DNA of 64,000 nucleotides from Elusimicrobiota bacterium (GCA_016212855.1 JACRDP010000007.1:1-64000); one strand, 5' to 3'. Shown: positions 34,504 to 43,198, numbered from the stretch's first letter. The notes: generated from the letters alone by a model not told the origin. Translations and numbers: made by a program.

Positions 34504-35349
34504 TTAGAAGTCGAAGGCTTTGCGCGCGCGAATCTGCAGGAGAAAGACGGCGCTGCCTTCGGCCTTCTCGTAAACGGAATAGGCCGTCGAGGCCTCGAGC
34601 GCGTCGCGCATGGCCGCGATCGAGCGGTGCACGGCGCCTTCCTCGGCTCGGATGATGACTCCCGACCCGTGCGTGAGCGAACCGCGTTGAGCGACCATCT
34701 GCTCGATGTGGCGGGCGAGCTTTCTCCGGTAAATCTCCAGGCCCGGGAAGGTGCGGGGGAACATATAGAACTTGCCGGTCAGAGGGCTTTTGTATTTGCC
34801 GGCCGACACGCGCCGCGCGAGCTTGTGTTTGACGAGCTTTTTGAGCCCCGCTTCGAGCGAGGCCTTGGGCAGGCCGGTGATTTTGGCCAGGCCGGCGGAG
34901 TCATAAGTGCCGCGATCGTTGACCAGGCATTCGAATGCCCAGTAGGTGGCGGCGTCCCCCACGATTGCTTTATACTGCGCGGGGGTGATGTGGTAGGCCT
35001 GCTCGCTGAGCAGGCGCTTGGCCGTCTGTTGGCCGTCGTTTTTCTCGTGCTTGGAAATCAGCAAGGGGCCGAGCATGGACTGGAAGTTTTCCTCAGTGCC
35101 GAAATGATCGCGCAGATAATCGGTGACGAAGCGTTGATACAATTCGTCGCTGGGCGGGATGCGCAGAAGGCTCAATAGAATCGGGAGCCACTCGGGCCGG
35201 GGCAGGTGCTGGCCGCGTTCGAGTTTGAGGTAATAGGCGAAGGTGAAGGGGAAAACGTGGCGGCCGCCGTTGCGGTGATAGAAGGCGTAGGGCGTCGTGA
35301 AGCCTGATTCCAGGCGCAAACGCTCGAGTGATTTGGAGAAAAGCGCCAT
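34504..35349 (-). CDS. Putative transcriptional regulator, tandem copy 2
   Basis: A 281-residue protein very similar along its whole length to its upstream neighbour. The N-terminus (ESGFTTPYAFYHRNGGRHVF then PFTFAYYLKLERGQHLPRPE) looks like an XRE-type helix-turn-helix in which Y-L-K-L-E-R-G forms the recognition turn. A winged-helix-like segment follows in the middle (LAKITGLPKASLEAGLKKLV), and the C-terminus (VIIRAEEGAVHRSIAAMRDA) resembles the effector part of TIGR02147/DUF4423-like regulators. The start is placed 1 bp after the upstream copy's stop, matching that copy's N-terminus exactly; the longer frame is read-through of its neighbour. The target is unknown. Confidence 0.75.
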   Translation of the reverse strand: MALFSKSLERLRLESGFTTPYAFYHRNGGRHVFPFTFAYYLKLERGQHLPRPEWLPILLSLLRIPPSDELYQRFVTDYLRDHFGTEENFQSMLGPLLISKHEKNDGQQTAKRLLSEQAYHITPAQYKAIVGDAATYWAFECLVNDRGTYDSAGLAKITGLPKASLEAGLKKLVKHKLARRVSAGKYKSPLTGKFYMFPRTFPGLEIYRRKLARHIEQMVAQRGSLTHGSGVIIRAEEGAVHRSIAAMRDALEASTAYSVYEKAEGSAVFLLQIRARKAFDF

Positions 35350-35350
35350 A

Positions 35351-36196
35351 TCAGAAGTCGAAAGCCTTGCGCGTGCGGATCTGAAGGATGAAGATGCCGC
35401 TGCCCTCGGCCTTTTCATACACGGAGTAGGCGGTGGCGGCTTCAAGCGCGTCGCGCATGGCCGTAATCGAGCGGCGCACCGCGCCTTCCTCGGCGCGGAT
35501 CATGACACCCGACTGATGCACCACGGCCCCGCTGCGGGCGACCATCTCGCTCTGATACCTTCTCAGCTTGACGTAGTAGTGCTCGATATCCGGGAAGTCC
35601 TTGGGGAAGACGTAGTATTTTCCGGCCAAGGGGCTTTTGTATTTTCCTTTCGTCACGCGACGAGCGAGTTTCTGCGCTACGAGTTTCTTGAGCCCCGCTT
35701 CGAGCGACGACTTCGGTAGGCCGGTGACTTGGGACAGCTCGGCGGCATCGAAGGAGCCTCGGTCGTTGACCAGGCACTCGAAAGCCCAGTAGGTCGGAGC
35801 GTCGCTCACGATCGCCTGAAACTGTTTGGGCGTGATGTGATAGGACTGCTCGGTGAGCAGACGCTTGGTCGCCTGCTGGCCGTATTTTTTCTCGTGCTTG
35901 GAGATCAGCAGGGGCCCGAGCAGGGACTGGAAGTTCGCCTCGGTGCCGAAATGGTCGCGCAGGTAGTCGGTGATGAAGCGCCGATACAGCTCGTCGCTGG
36001 GGGGGATGCGCAGCAGGCTCAGTAGGATCGGGAGCCACTCGGGCCGGGGCAGATGCTGGCCGCGTTCAAGCTTGAGGTAATAGGCGAAGGTGAAGGGAAA
36101 AACGTGGCGGCCGCCGTTGCGGTGGTAAAAGGCGTAGGGCGTCGTGAATCCCGACTCCAGGCGCAGTCGCTCGAGAGATTTCGAGAATAGAGCCAT
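35351..36196 (-). CDS. Putative transcriptional regulator, tandem copy 1
   Basis: A 281-residue paralogue of the following gene with the same predicted layout: an N-terminal XRE-like HTH (FAYYLKLERGQHLPRPEWL), a middle winged helix (LSQVTGLPKSSLEAGLKKLV) and a C-terminal regulatory part ending IFILQIRTRKAFDF. The first 75 residues of the two copies are almost identical, while the C-terminal third differs more (QSEMVARSGAVVHQSGVMIR here). That suggests shared DNA contacts with diverging ligand or partner recognition. A promoter with -35 and -10 precedes it and predicts a leaderless start. The gene pair lies upstream of the ftsH-like operon on the same strand. Confidence 0.75.
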   Translation of the reverse strand: MALFSKSLERLRLESGFTTPYAFYHRNGGRHVFPFTFAYYLKLERGQHLPRPEWLPILLSLLRIPPSDELYRRFITDYLRDHFGTEANFQSLLGPLLISKHEKKYGQQATKRLLTEQSYHITPKQFQAIVSDAPTYWAFECLVNDRGSFDAAELSQVTGLPKSSLEAGLKKLVAQKLARRVTKGKYKSPLAGKYYVFPKDFPDIEHYYVKLRRYQSEMVARSGAVVHQSGVMIRAEEGAVRRSITAMRDALEAATAYSVYEKAEGSGIFILQIRTRKAFDF

Positions 36197-36202
36197 GCGC
36201 GA

Positions 36203-36231
36203 ATTCTACAACACTCACGCGGTGGGGCCAA
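36203..36231 (-). promoter_or_regulatory. Promoter of the tandem regulator pair
   Basis: Minus strand TTGGCC (36226-36231), a 17-bp spacer and TAGAAT (36203-36208), then 6 nt (TCGCGC) to the ATG. Both boxes and the spacer are good, making this one of the better-supported leaderless promoters. Confidence 0.7.
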
Positions 36232-36241
36232 GAGCCGCGCT

Positions 36242-36811
36242 CTAAAAGGTGAACCAGCCTTTGGTCGAGCCGGGGGAAGTTTTCTCCGCGATCATCCCCG
36301 CCACGGCGCCCAGCGGCGCGGCCACGGCGCCGACGATGGCTCCGGGAATCGAGAGGAGGATGCCGAGGGCGTAAAAGGCGTTGGTCCCGAAGTTGGACGC
36401 GTACGGTCCTCCGCACGCCTGGATACCGAGGACGGAGAGGCCGACGAATCCGGCGAATACGGTTTTGAAGCCGCTATCGAGGCCTTTGTAAAATCCGGCT
36501 TTCACCGTGCCGTCCTCGACCTCGGTGAAACCCGTCGGGGTCGGGACCATGCGCGTGTGTTTCTTCGCACCGTCGCCCAGGGCGGCGACGCCAAGCGGAG
36601 ATGAGGCCGCTGGTCGTTGAGTCGTCGCGACTGCGGAGGCCGCCTCCGGCGTGTCTGCTGCGGATTCATTCAGGCAGGCGGAGAGCCCGTCGCTTTGCGC
36701 GGAAACCTTAAGACAGTCAAGCGCGGAGTTCAGTGCGGCGTGGGCGCGGTCGCCGTTGACGGCGGCGCACGCGGCGAAGGCGGTCAGGACGGCGATCTGT
36801 TTCAGGGACAT
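36242..36811 (-). CDS. Exported glycine-zipper protein of unknown function
   Basis: A 189-residue protein with a signal peptide (SLKQIAVLTAFAACAAVNGD, cleavage near AHA), two cysteines in the mature N-terminus (DCLKVSAQSDGLSAC), a Pro/Ala linker and a hydrophobic Gly-rich C-terminal part (GILLSIPGAIVGAVAAPLGA). The start is fixed by a strong Shine-Dalgarno (AAGGAG) 7 nt before the second of two adjacent ATGs. It begins 15 bp after the stop of the upstream secreted-protein gene and is probably its operon partner. It resembles the small glycine-zipper protein at 14853-15260 in layout, though not clearly in sequence. Confidence 0.65.
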   Translation of the reverse strand: MSLKQIAVLTAFAACAAVNGDRAHAALNSALDCLKVSAQSDGLSACLNESAADTPEAASAVATTQRPAASSPLGVAALGDGAKKHTRMVPTPTGFTEVEDGTVKAGFYKGLDSGFKTVFAGFVGLSVLGIQACGGPYASNFGTNAFYALGILLSIPGAIVGAVAAPLGAVAGMIAEKTSPGSTKGWFTF

Positions 36812-36825
36812 CATTGAGCTCCTTG

Positions 36826-38109
36826 TTAACGCCACGAACCGATGATCGAGCGAAGGATCAGCATGTAAGCCGCGAAACGGCGCACGGGCTGCGGGACATC
36901 CCCGGCCTGCAGACTGGTCAGGCTCAGAGCCCCTTTGAGGGTCATCTGGAAGCGTCCCTCACCGCGGTTGATGATGACGTTTGAAGCGTTCAAGGTGGCC
37001 GAAATCCTCTCTCCTGACAGAGCGCCCGTGATGGCCGAAGACTCACTGTCCAAATCGACGGTGATCGTTTCGCCTTCCTGTTTAAAGACCATCGCGGAGG
37101 GCGGACCGTCCGGCGCGCCGATAAAGCCGATCGCCACGGGTTTCCCGTCGATCGCCGCCTCGATGCCATCCTGCCCGTTGACCACGGAAACGGTCGGCAG
37201 AGCTTCGCCGCTGTAGGCCGTCCCGTTCTTGATGGGCCGGTCGTGCCAGGTATAGCCTTCAGGCGCGACTGCGGGCTTGAGAGCGCCGACACGGCCGTCG
37301 CCATCGAGGAAAGCGAGGATTTCATCGAGAGCGGCCTTGTCCTTGCCGGAAACCGGGTTTCGGGCCTGCGCGCCGCGCAGAATTTTCGCCGCGGCCTTGC
37401 GGGCCGCCTTCGTTTCCAGCGTCGCGTCGAAGGACTGCTTGGGGTGGCCCATGGGGTTGGCGGAATACTCTTTGAAGGAGATGCTCGCGCTGCCCGGGAA
37501 GGCGAACACGCTCATCTCGTACCGGCTTCTCCAGCCGTAGCGCAGGACCGCGGTGCCGCCGGTCCCGGATTTGACGAGCGCGTCGAACTTCAACTGAGAG
37601 ACATCGAACCAGGCGGGCGCCTGGGCGAACTCATTCGAGCTGTCCGGGGTGACCGCGGCGGACCGGGCGGACACCGCGAGAGACTCGTGGCTTGTGGGCG
37701 CGGAGTTCTCGAAGAGCTGCCCGAGCGCGGCGGCTTTCTGGGGCTCGCCGGCGGAAGCGTCGCGGATCACGCCGAGGGGCGAGTCCGCGGCCGCTGCCGG
37801 AGCCGCCGCAAAGGGCCGGATGAGGGCCGCAGGTATTCCCGGGGTGGCCGCGAGCGGGTTGAAGGCGGCGACATTCGGCAGGAGCGGCGGCGCGCCGAGC
37901 CGGGCGGGATCGAATGAGGCGCCGAGGACGAGCGCGGTGATCTCCGCCGGCGAGGCGGACATGAGCATCGGCGCCGAACCGAGGCGGGCGCCGTCGAAGG
38001 ATGCGCCGAGCCCGGGGATCGCATTCATGCCCGTGACAGGCGCGCGCACCGTGGTTTGGGCGGCGGCGGGAGCGGCGGTGAAGATGACGGCGAGGATGAT
38101 GTTTTTCAT
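36826..38109 (-). CDS. Exported protein of unknown function with duplicated N-terminal segment
   Basis: A 427-residue protein with a signal peptide (MKNIILAVIFTAAPAAAQ). The mature N-terminus contains a duplicated unit, LGASFDGARLGSAPML and LGASFDPARLGAPPLL, 28 residues apart. An Ala/Pro-rich linker with KAAALGQLFENSAP follows. The rest is strand-rich (TAVLRYGWRSRYEMSVFAFP, ATLNASNVIINRGEGRFQMT), suggesting a beta-sandwich or barrel-like exported domain. A Shine-Dalgarno (AGGAGAG) precedes the ATG, and the gene begins 16 bp after the previous stop, so it is operon-internal. No family is recognised. Confidence 0.7.
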   Translation of the reverse strand: MKNIILAVIFTAAPAAAQTTVRAPVTGMNAIPGLGASFDGARLGSAPMLMSASPAEITALVLGASFDPARLGAPPLLPNVAAFNPLAATPGIPAALIRPFAAAPAAAADSPLGVIRDASAGEPQKAAALGQLFENSAPTSHESLAVSARSAAVTPDSSNEFAQAPAWFDVSQLKFDALVKSGTGGTAVLRYGWRSRYEMSVFAFPGSASISFKEYSANPMGHPKQSFDATLETKAARKAAAKILRGAQARNPVSGKDKAALDEILAFLDGDGRVGALKPAVAPEGYTWHDRPIKNGTAYSGEALPTVSVVNGQDGIEAAIDGKPVAIGFIGAPDGPPSAMVFKQEGETITVDLDSESSAITGALSGERISATLNASNVIINRGEGRFQMTLKGALSLTSLQAGDVPQPVRRFAAYMLILRSIIGSWR

Positions 38110-38125
38110 ATGGATGCTCTCCTGT

Positions 38126-38773
38126 CTAGAGGCCGGATGGCGGCAGCCCGAGCCGGATGACTTCGTCGAAAAGTTCGCGCTCTTTCGGATTCCTGGCCAT
38201 GCTCCAGGAGCCGGCCTTATTCTGGCGATGGATCGCGTCGTAGTCGATGACGAGTCGGCGCTTCTGGTCCATGGCGTCGCGGCGAAGGGACTCGAAGGCC
38301 TTCAACGCCCGCTCGGCGTCAGCCCAGCCGCGGGGATCGTCGTTGAGGTCCAGCGTGGCGAGATGGGCGTCCATGTAAAGGATTTCGATCGCCTTGTTGA
38401 CGTAGACGCCGCCGTCGTCCCGGCCCGAGCCGTTCTTAATCAGCTTGAAGCTGATAGGACGCGCCTCGTAGTCGGACACCATCGCAGGCATGGGGCGCCC
38501 TTGGTGCTTGACCTTGTACGCCGGCGTCGAGGCTGAGTCGAGCAAGCGGACGCACCAATCCTGAGGCGGCCTCGGGCGCTCATAATTCGATCCGGAGATT
38601 TGCGCCTGCCAGCAATCCCGCTGCTCGGGAGCGGCCGCCCGCTCCGCCGCCGCGGCGGCCCTGAGGGCTTCCGTCCGGGCGAGAATATCGCGCACGGCGG
38701 GCATCTCGGCGCCGAATTCCTGTGCACCGGCTGAAGTCGAGACGAACATTGCGATCAGGAGCAGGTTTTTCAT
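38126..38773 (-). CDS. Exported protein of unknown function with QEFGAEM N-terminus
   Basis: A 215-residue protein with a signal peptide (MKNLLLIAMFVSTSAGA) followed by QEFGAEMPAVRDILARTEAL, a motif shared with two other exported proteins in this window (starts at 22847 and 27988). Two cysteines (DCWQAQ, DWCVRL) could form a disulphide. The C-terminal half is helical and charged (RALKAFESLRRDAMDQKRRL). No enzyme motif is visible. It heads a three-gene unit of exported proteins and has a -10 box 6 nt before the ATG. Confidence 0.7.
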   Translation of the reverse strand: MKNLLLIAMFVSTSAGAQEFGAEMPAVRDILARTEALRAAAAAERAAAPEQRDCWQAQISGSNYERPRPPQDWCVRLLDSASTPAYKVKHQGRPMPAMVSDYEARPISFKLIKNGSGRDDGGVYVNKAIEILYMDAHLATLDLNDDPRGWADAERALKAFESLRRDAMDQKRRLVIDYDAIHRQNKAGSWSMARNPKERELFDEVIRLGLPPSGL

Positions 38774-38779
38774 GCTTTC

Positions 38780-38785
38780 AGTGTA
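38780..38785 (-). promoter_or_regulatory. -10 box, 6 nt before the start at 38773
   Basis: TACACT on the minus strand, then GAAAGC, then ATG. No Shine-Dalgarno. The remaining gap to 38884 holds short palindromes only (GGTTCACC; GTCGC/GCGAC) and no clear terminator. Confidence 0.5.
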
Positions 38786-38884
38786 GCCGCGGTCTCGGTC
38801 GAACTCCGGTGTCCTTGGGCCGCGCCGGCGGCGGCGAAGGGTCTACGATCAAGAGTCGCCGTCGCGACGTGATTTGGTGAACCT

Positions 38885-41800
38885 TTAGTTACCATGTCGC
38901 CGGGCGTCATCCTTAACGACAGTGATGGCCGTGTCGAGCGAGAACTCGGGCGAATGGGCCGGCTTGCCCAGAGTCAGGCGCAGGGCGCCGTCCGCGCCGC
39001 GATCGAGCCTCGAGCCGAGTTCGGAGGCGTCATAGGCGATGACGATGTCTCTATTCGTTCCCGCGGGAAGGCCGACGGCCAGGCGGGCGACGGCGGCGCT
39101 CAGCGCGTCCTCGCCGTAGACCTTCACGAGCTCAGTCCGCGTCGTCGTGTCGACGCGCACATGCAGGCCGGCCGGCCAGCCCGGGGCCGCGCGCAGCGTT
39201 TCCAGCGTGCGAGCGAAGCTTCCCGCGTCGGCGACGGCCGCTTCATGGGACTCCTCGACGATCCGGGTCCGCAGGCGTTCGATGGACCCGGCGCGTCGCG
39301 TGCGCAGATCGCGGCGGTTTCTTTCGTCGAGGCGCTTGAAGGATTCGGAGATCATGCGCGCGCCGAGGTCCCCGGGCTTCATCCCGCGGTCGACGGTCAG
39401 GCGGTCGAACTCCTCGGACGCGAGCATGAGCTGCAGCACCGCGCGGTTGATCTCGCGCCGCACGGACTGCGCCGCCAGGGCGAGGGCTTGATCGAGAGCC
39501 TTGGCGGCCTCGGGCGCCATGTTGGCGCGCAGATCCTTCGCCGCCTGCTCGGGAAGCGCGCGGAGGACCGCGATGACCCCGGCGTTATCCAGGCTCGACA
39601 GGCCGAGGTCGGCGCCGAGCTGGGCGCGCAAGCGAGCGGCGACCTCGGGCGGCAGATAGGACAGCGCCTGATCGGCGAGGGCGATGCGGTCCGTGAGCCG
39701 GGGCAGACGCGCGATCACGTCGGTTTCAAGGGCGCTCGCGAAGGCGTCGCGGGTGCGGTTGATCAGCGCGTTGGCGATGGCGAACGAGTCTCCGCCCACG
39801 GGACCGCCGACGAGACGGCCGAGCTCGCCGCGCACGGTTTTCTGGAAGAGCATGTCCGCGGCGTCCTGCGTCAACGGCGACACCGGCGAGCCGTTGTAGC
39901 GCGCGGCGCCGGCCAGGAGTAGGGCGGAGGCGGGCGTGATGCGCAAGGTGCCGAGCGGCCCGACGGAGACCTTCAGTTCGGAGACGGAGGCGAGAATCTG
40001 GGAGCGGACCGCGGACTGGACCGCGCCGTCCCAGAACCCGGGGTCGGACAGAAGGCCGATCGCCTCGACGGCCATGGAGCGCCGGGAGGCGTATTCTTTT
40101 TTAACATCGGGGATGGGCCCCAGTTCTTGCTCGATGACGCGGCGCAGCTCCGCCGCGGTCAAGGTGTTGGCGCCGTTCGCGGCTTGTGAAATAAGACCGG
40201 CGATGAGCTCCTTGGTCTGGGGGGGCAGCGGCGAGGCCGCGATCGCGTCGAGCGCGGCGGCGACCTCGTTGGTGGGCAGGCGGGAGATCACGGTCAGCGC
40301 CGCGCCGAGGGCCGCTTCCGGATCGAGCGTCTTGGCGATATTGTCCGTGACTTCCAGACCCGCGGCCCCCAGGCGTCCGATGCTCGCGGCCAAAGCGGCG
40401 GCTTCCTGCGTGCCTTTGTCGGAGACCTTGTCCCTGCCGCCGAAGATGACGTCTGCATTCAGCGTCACGGCCGCGCCCGGCATCCAGCGCAGGCCGGTCA
40501 GGCAGCCGTCGTTGGAGACGTCGACGCCGCCGTAGGAAATCCTCTCCTTCTCGCACAGCGCGTAGATCGACGACCCCGGAGCGAAGGTCAAAGACGCTTC
40601 GACTTCGGCGCCGCGGCGGCCGTACTCGATGGTCTTGCCGTGCTCGTCCTTCAGGCTCATGCGGACCGAGACGGGTTTGCCGGCGAGGGTGGAGGAAAGT
40701 CCGGCCTGCACCTTCTGCTCGACGACGGTCGCCGCCCAACGCTGCGAGGCGCCGAGCTCGAAATCCACCACCGTTCCGGGAATCGGCCCGGAGATGACGG
40801 CGGTCGCTTGCGGCGAGCCCTCTCGTCCGAGGCCGACCTTGGCCCCGTTGCCGCGCGCCAAATCAGAGAGAAAATCGTGACCGAGGGGCTGGACTTCCTC
40901 GGTCCAGCCGCCGATCAAGGCGCCTTGGTGTCCGGAGGGAAGCGTGACGCGCATGCCGGCGGAGGCGTTGGCGGCCACGTTGGGCGCATAGCCCGAGGCC
41001 TTGGCCAGCATCGTGGCCGACCAGGCGAGGTCCACCGCGACTGGCGACTCGAAAGGCAGCGGAATGCGCGCGGCGCGGCCGAACTGGGCGAGGCCGCCCG
41101 CCAGTATACCGAGCTCTGATCGCCACGGATCTTCCACGGCGAAGCGCGAGCGCAGCGAGGCGATGGAGCCGTCGGGCAAGCCCAGCCGCCGGCCCATGTC
41201 GCTTAAGCGGTCGAAGGAATCGGACTGCGCGCCGTCGCCGAAAAAGCGGGAGTTGATCTGGATGACGCCCGCTTGAAGCTCGAGACGGCGGTCGATCGCC
41301 GAGTCGATCGGGGAGCGCGTGACCCGGCGGACGTTGACGTAAGGGCTTTCGGCCAAGAGCCCCGAGCGGTCGCCGACGCCGAGCTGGCCGACGGAGACGT
41401 TCCAGTTTCCGGCGCTGACGGAGACTTCATTGGGCTGCCCGTTGCGCATGGACAGCGAGACCGAGACGGGCGACCTGTCGTTGGAGGAGCCGTCGAACGC
41501 GGCTCCGCCGTTGGCGGAAGCGCCGGCCACGGCGGACTGAAATGAGGGCAATCGCTCCGGCCGCGGCGCGGCCGGCCGGACGGCGATGGTGCGGGGAAGT
41601 GCTGCGACGGCGGGCGAAGAGAGCAGCTGCTCGGCTCGTTCGGCCATGCGAAGGCCGCTTTCGGGCACCGCGGCGCCGGAACGCACGCTGTCGCGCAGCG
41701 CGGCCAGGTATTTGCGCACTTTCTCGTCGGCCGTCGTTTCGGGATATTCCGCGGCGTAGTTCTCGACGCGGACGGCGGCGTCGTTCCAGTCGCCGTGCCG

Positions 41801-42256
41801 CGTGTCGCTGAGCGCGTCGGATAACCCATTCTTTGCGAGGAGCGCGCGCATGCGCAGACGCGCGGGCTCGGCTTGAACGATCAGCTCCCGCGTCTCGATG
41901 GCCTCAAGCCAGGTCACGGCTTCCTTCGCGACGGGGGCGTCCTCCGCGGAGGCGGCCAACGCTTGGCCGATGCCCAGGCGCGCGCGGTCGAGATGCGCCG
42001 CGCAGGTCGCGTTCAAGGGGCACTCGTCGAGGAACAGGCGATACATCAAAACGGCGCGTTCGGGTTGCCCGCCGGCAGCCATCTTCTCCGCGGCGGCGAG
42101 ACGTTCCTCGGGATTAACCACACCGGCGGCTTGAACGGGTTTACGCGGCAAGAGATCGAGCAGGTTCCAGCGCGATTCGGCCGGCTGTCCGGTCATCGAG
42201 GCGGTGGCGGAGCCGGCCAGAACGGCGATCATGAGCAGCGATATCTTCTTTTTCAT
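38885..42256 (-). CDS. Large exported protein of unknown function
   Basis: A 1123-residue protein with a signal peptide (MKKKISLLMIAVLAGSATAS). Residues about 45-220 are helical and TPR-like (LAAAEKMAAGGQPERAVLMY, VRVENYAAEYPETTADEKVR), with a Cys pair. The middle (about 260-580) is strand-rich with Gly/Ser and reads like beta-barrel or porin-type sequence (VSLSMRNGQPNEVSVSAGNW, ASAGMRVTLPSGHQGALIGG, VDFELGASQRWAATVVEQKV). The last 500 residues are mostly helical with few charges clustered. This could be an outer-membrane or surface component with a TPR docking domain; no family is recognised. It follows the protein at 42267 by 10 bp, so the two probably work together. Confidence 0.7.
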   Translation of the reverse strand: MKKKISLLMIAVLAGSATASMTGQPAESRWNLLDLLPRKPVQAAGVVNPEERLAAAEKMAAGGQPERAVLMYRLFLDECPLNATCAAHLDRARLGIGQALAASAEDAPVAKEAVTWLEAIETRELIVQAEPARLRMRALLAKNGLSDALSDTRHGDWNDAAVRVENYAAEYPETTADEKVRKYLAALRDSVRSGAAVPESGLRMAERAEQLLSSPAVAALPRTIAVRPAAPRPERLPSFQSAVAGASANGGAAFDGSSNDRSPVSVSLSMRNGQPNEVSVSAGNWNVSVGQLGVGDRSGLLAESPYVNVRRVTRSPIDSAIDRRLELQAGVIQINSRFFGDGAQSDSFDRLSDMGRRLGLPDGSIASLRSRFAVEDPWRSELGILAGGLAQFGRAARIPLPFESPVAVDLAWSATMLAKASGYAPNVAANASAGMRVTLPSGHQGALIGGWTEEVQPLGHDFLSDLARGNGAKVGLGREGSPQATAVISGPIPGTVVDFELGASQRWAATVVEQKVQAGLSSTLAGKPVSVRMSLKDEHGKTIEYGRRGAEVEASLTFAPGSSIYALCEKERISYGGVDVSNDGCLTGLRWMPGAAVTLNADVIFGGRDKVSDKGTQEAAALAASIGRLGAAGLEVTDNIAKTLDPEAALGAALTVISRLPTNEVAAALDAIAASPLPPQTKELIAGLISQAANGANTLTAAELRRVIEQELGPIPDVKKEYASRRSMAVEAIGLLSDPGFWDGAVQSAVRSQILASVSELKVSVGPLGTLRITPASALLLAGAARYNGSPVSPLTQDAADMLFQKTVRGELGRLVGGPVGGDSFAIANALINRTRDAFASALETDVIARLPRLTDRIALADQALSYLPPEVAARLRAQLGADLGLSSLDNAGVIAVLRALPEQAAKDLRANMAPEAAKALDQALALAAQSVRREINRAVLQLMLASEEFDRLTVDRGMKPGDLGARMISESFKRLDERNRRDLRTRRAGSIERLRTRIVEESHEAAVADAGSFARTLETLRAAPGWPAGLHVRVDTTTRTELVKVYGEDALSAAVARLAVGLPAGTNRDIVIAYDASELGSRLDRGADGALRLTLGKPAHSPEFSLDTAITVVKDDARRHGN

Positions 42257-42266
42257 AGTTGTCTCG

Positions 42267-43187
42267 TTACTGAAAAGTCCCGTCGAGCACGGCGAGGGCG
42301 CGTGCGCGCGCTTTTGCGGCGGCCTTCCGGTGCTCGTCTCCTTCCTTAGAGAAGTCGAAATCGAAGCGCTCGGGGCCGGGAATGGGCGAGGGGAGGCGGT
42401 AGCAGTTGCGCGGATTGGCGGGGCCGGCCGGGTCGAGGTCCTCCGCCGTCGGCCAATGCTCGCGCGGGGCGCCGGGCACGGCCAATGAGAAATCAATCTC
42501 AGCGGCCAAGAGAGTCATGCCGGTGAGGTCATAGCGCGAGTCCGAAGAATAGTCATGGATGAAGTCATGGGCGCGCTCCGAAAGCCAAATCAAGTGAGGG
42601 CGCACGTCTTCGTCACCGGTCATGTCGGGGTAGGTATTGAGGAAGCACTTCACCCTCTGGCTGGAACCATTCCACCCCGCCTTGCCGAGGTTGACCCCAT
42701 TCAACTGGGTATAGCGGGCGATCGACGCCAGTTGGCGTGCGCCTCTCAGGCGCAGGGCCTGCACTTGGGCCGCGGCCCGGCGTCTCAAATCAGGATCGCT
42801 CAACGGGATGAAGTGATTGAGCGCGGAGTCGGCCTTGCGGTTGTCCAGGTCGTAGCCGCCGGCGTGATAACCGTAAACCATGCCCAGCCAGAAATGGGCT
42901 TCCTGGCGCGCGTACGCCTGGTCCGGATCGCTCCGGGTCAACCTCAGGAACTTCTCCGCCGCGTTCGTCAGCAGGGCGTCATTCTTTTCGTCCCGGGGGC
43001 AATGATCGTAGAGTTCACGAGTCATGCCGTGGAGAAGGCGGACGTCGTTGGTGCGCTCGACATCCGGCCACTGTTCAGTCTGAGCCCAGAAATCGAGCCG
43101 CCATGTCGAAGGGCACGCCGGCATGGCCTGTAACGATTGGCTTAGGGTCAGCGCGAGGGCGGCGAGGATGAGCCGGGAGCGGATCAT
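42267..43187 (-). CDS. Exported helical-repeat protein of unknown function
   Basis: A 306-residue protein with a signal peptide (RLILAALALTLSQSLQA) and five or six cysteines. The mature part is helical with TPR-like pairs (EKFLRLTRSDPDQAYARQEA, DSALNHFIPLSDPDLRRRAA), an acidic/aromatic region and a Pro-rich tail. It starts 5 nt after a TATACT box and lies 10 bp ahead of the giant exported protein on the same strand. The pairing suggests a two-gene surface or periplasmic system whose function cannot be named from sequence. Confidence 0.7.
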   Translation of the reverse strand: MIRSRLILAALALTLSQSLQAMPACPSTWRLDFWAQTEQWPDVERTNDVRLLHGMTRELYDHCPRDEKNDALLTNAAEKFLRLTRSDPDQAYARQEAHFWLGMVYGYHAGGYDLDNRKADSALNHFIPLSDPDLRRRAAAQVQALRLRGARQLASIARYTQLNGVNLGKAGWNGSSQRVKCFLNTYPDMTGDEDVRPHLIWLSERAHDFIHDYSSDSRYDLTGMTLLAAEIDFSLAVPGAPREHWPTAEDLDPAGPANPRNCYRLPSPIPGPERFDFDFSKEGDEHRKAAAKARARALAVLDGTFQ

Positions 43188-43192
43188 GCCAC

Positions 43193-43198
43193 AGTATA
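43193..43198 (-). promoter_or_regulatory. -10 box, 5 nt before the start at 43187
   Basis: TATACT on the minus strand, then GTGGC and ATG. In the rest of the gap (43199-43331) GGGGTT/AACCCC (43281-43298) forms a small hairpin without a T tract, and TGAGCGA/TCGCTCA flanks about 43305-43335. Neither is a clear terminator. Confidence 0.5.
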
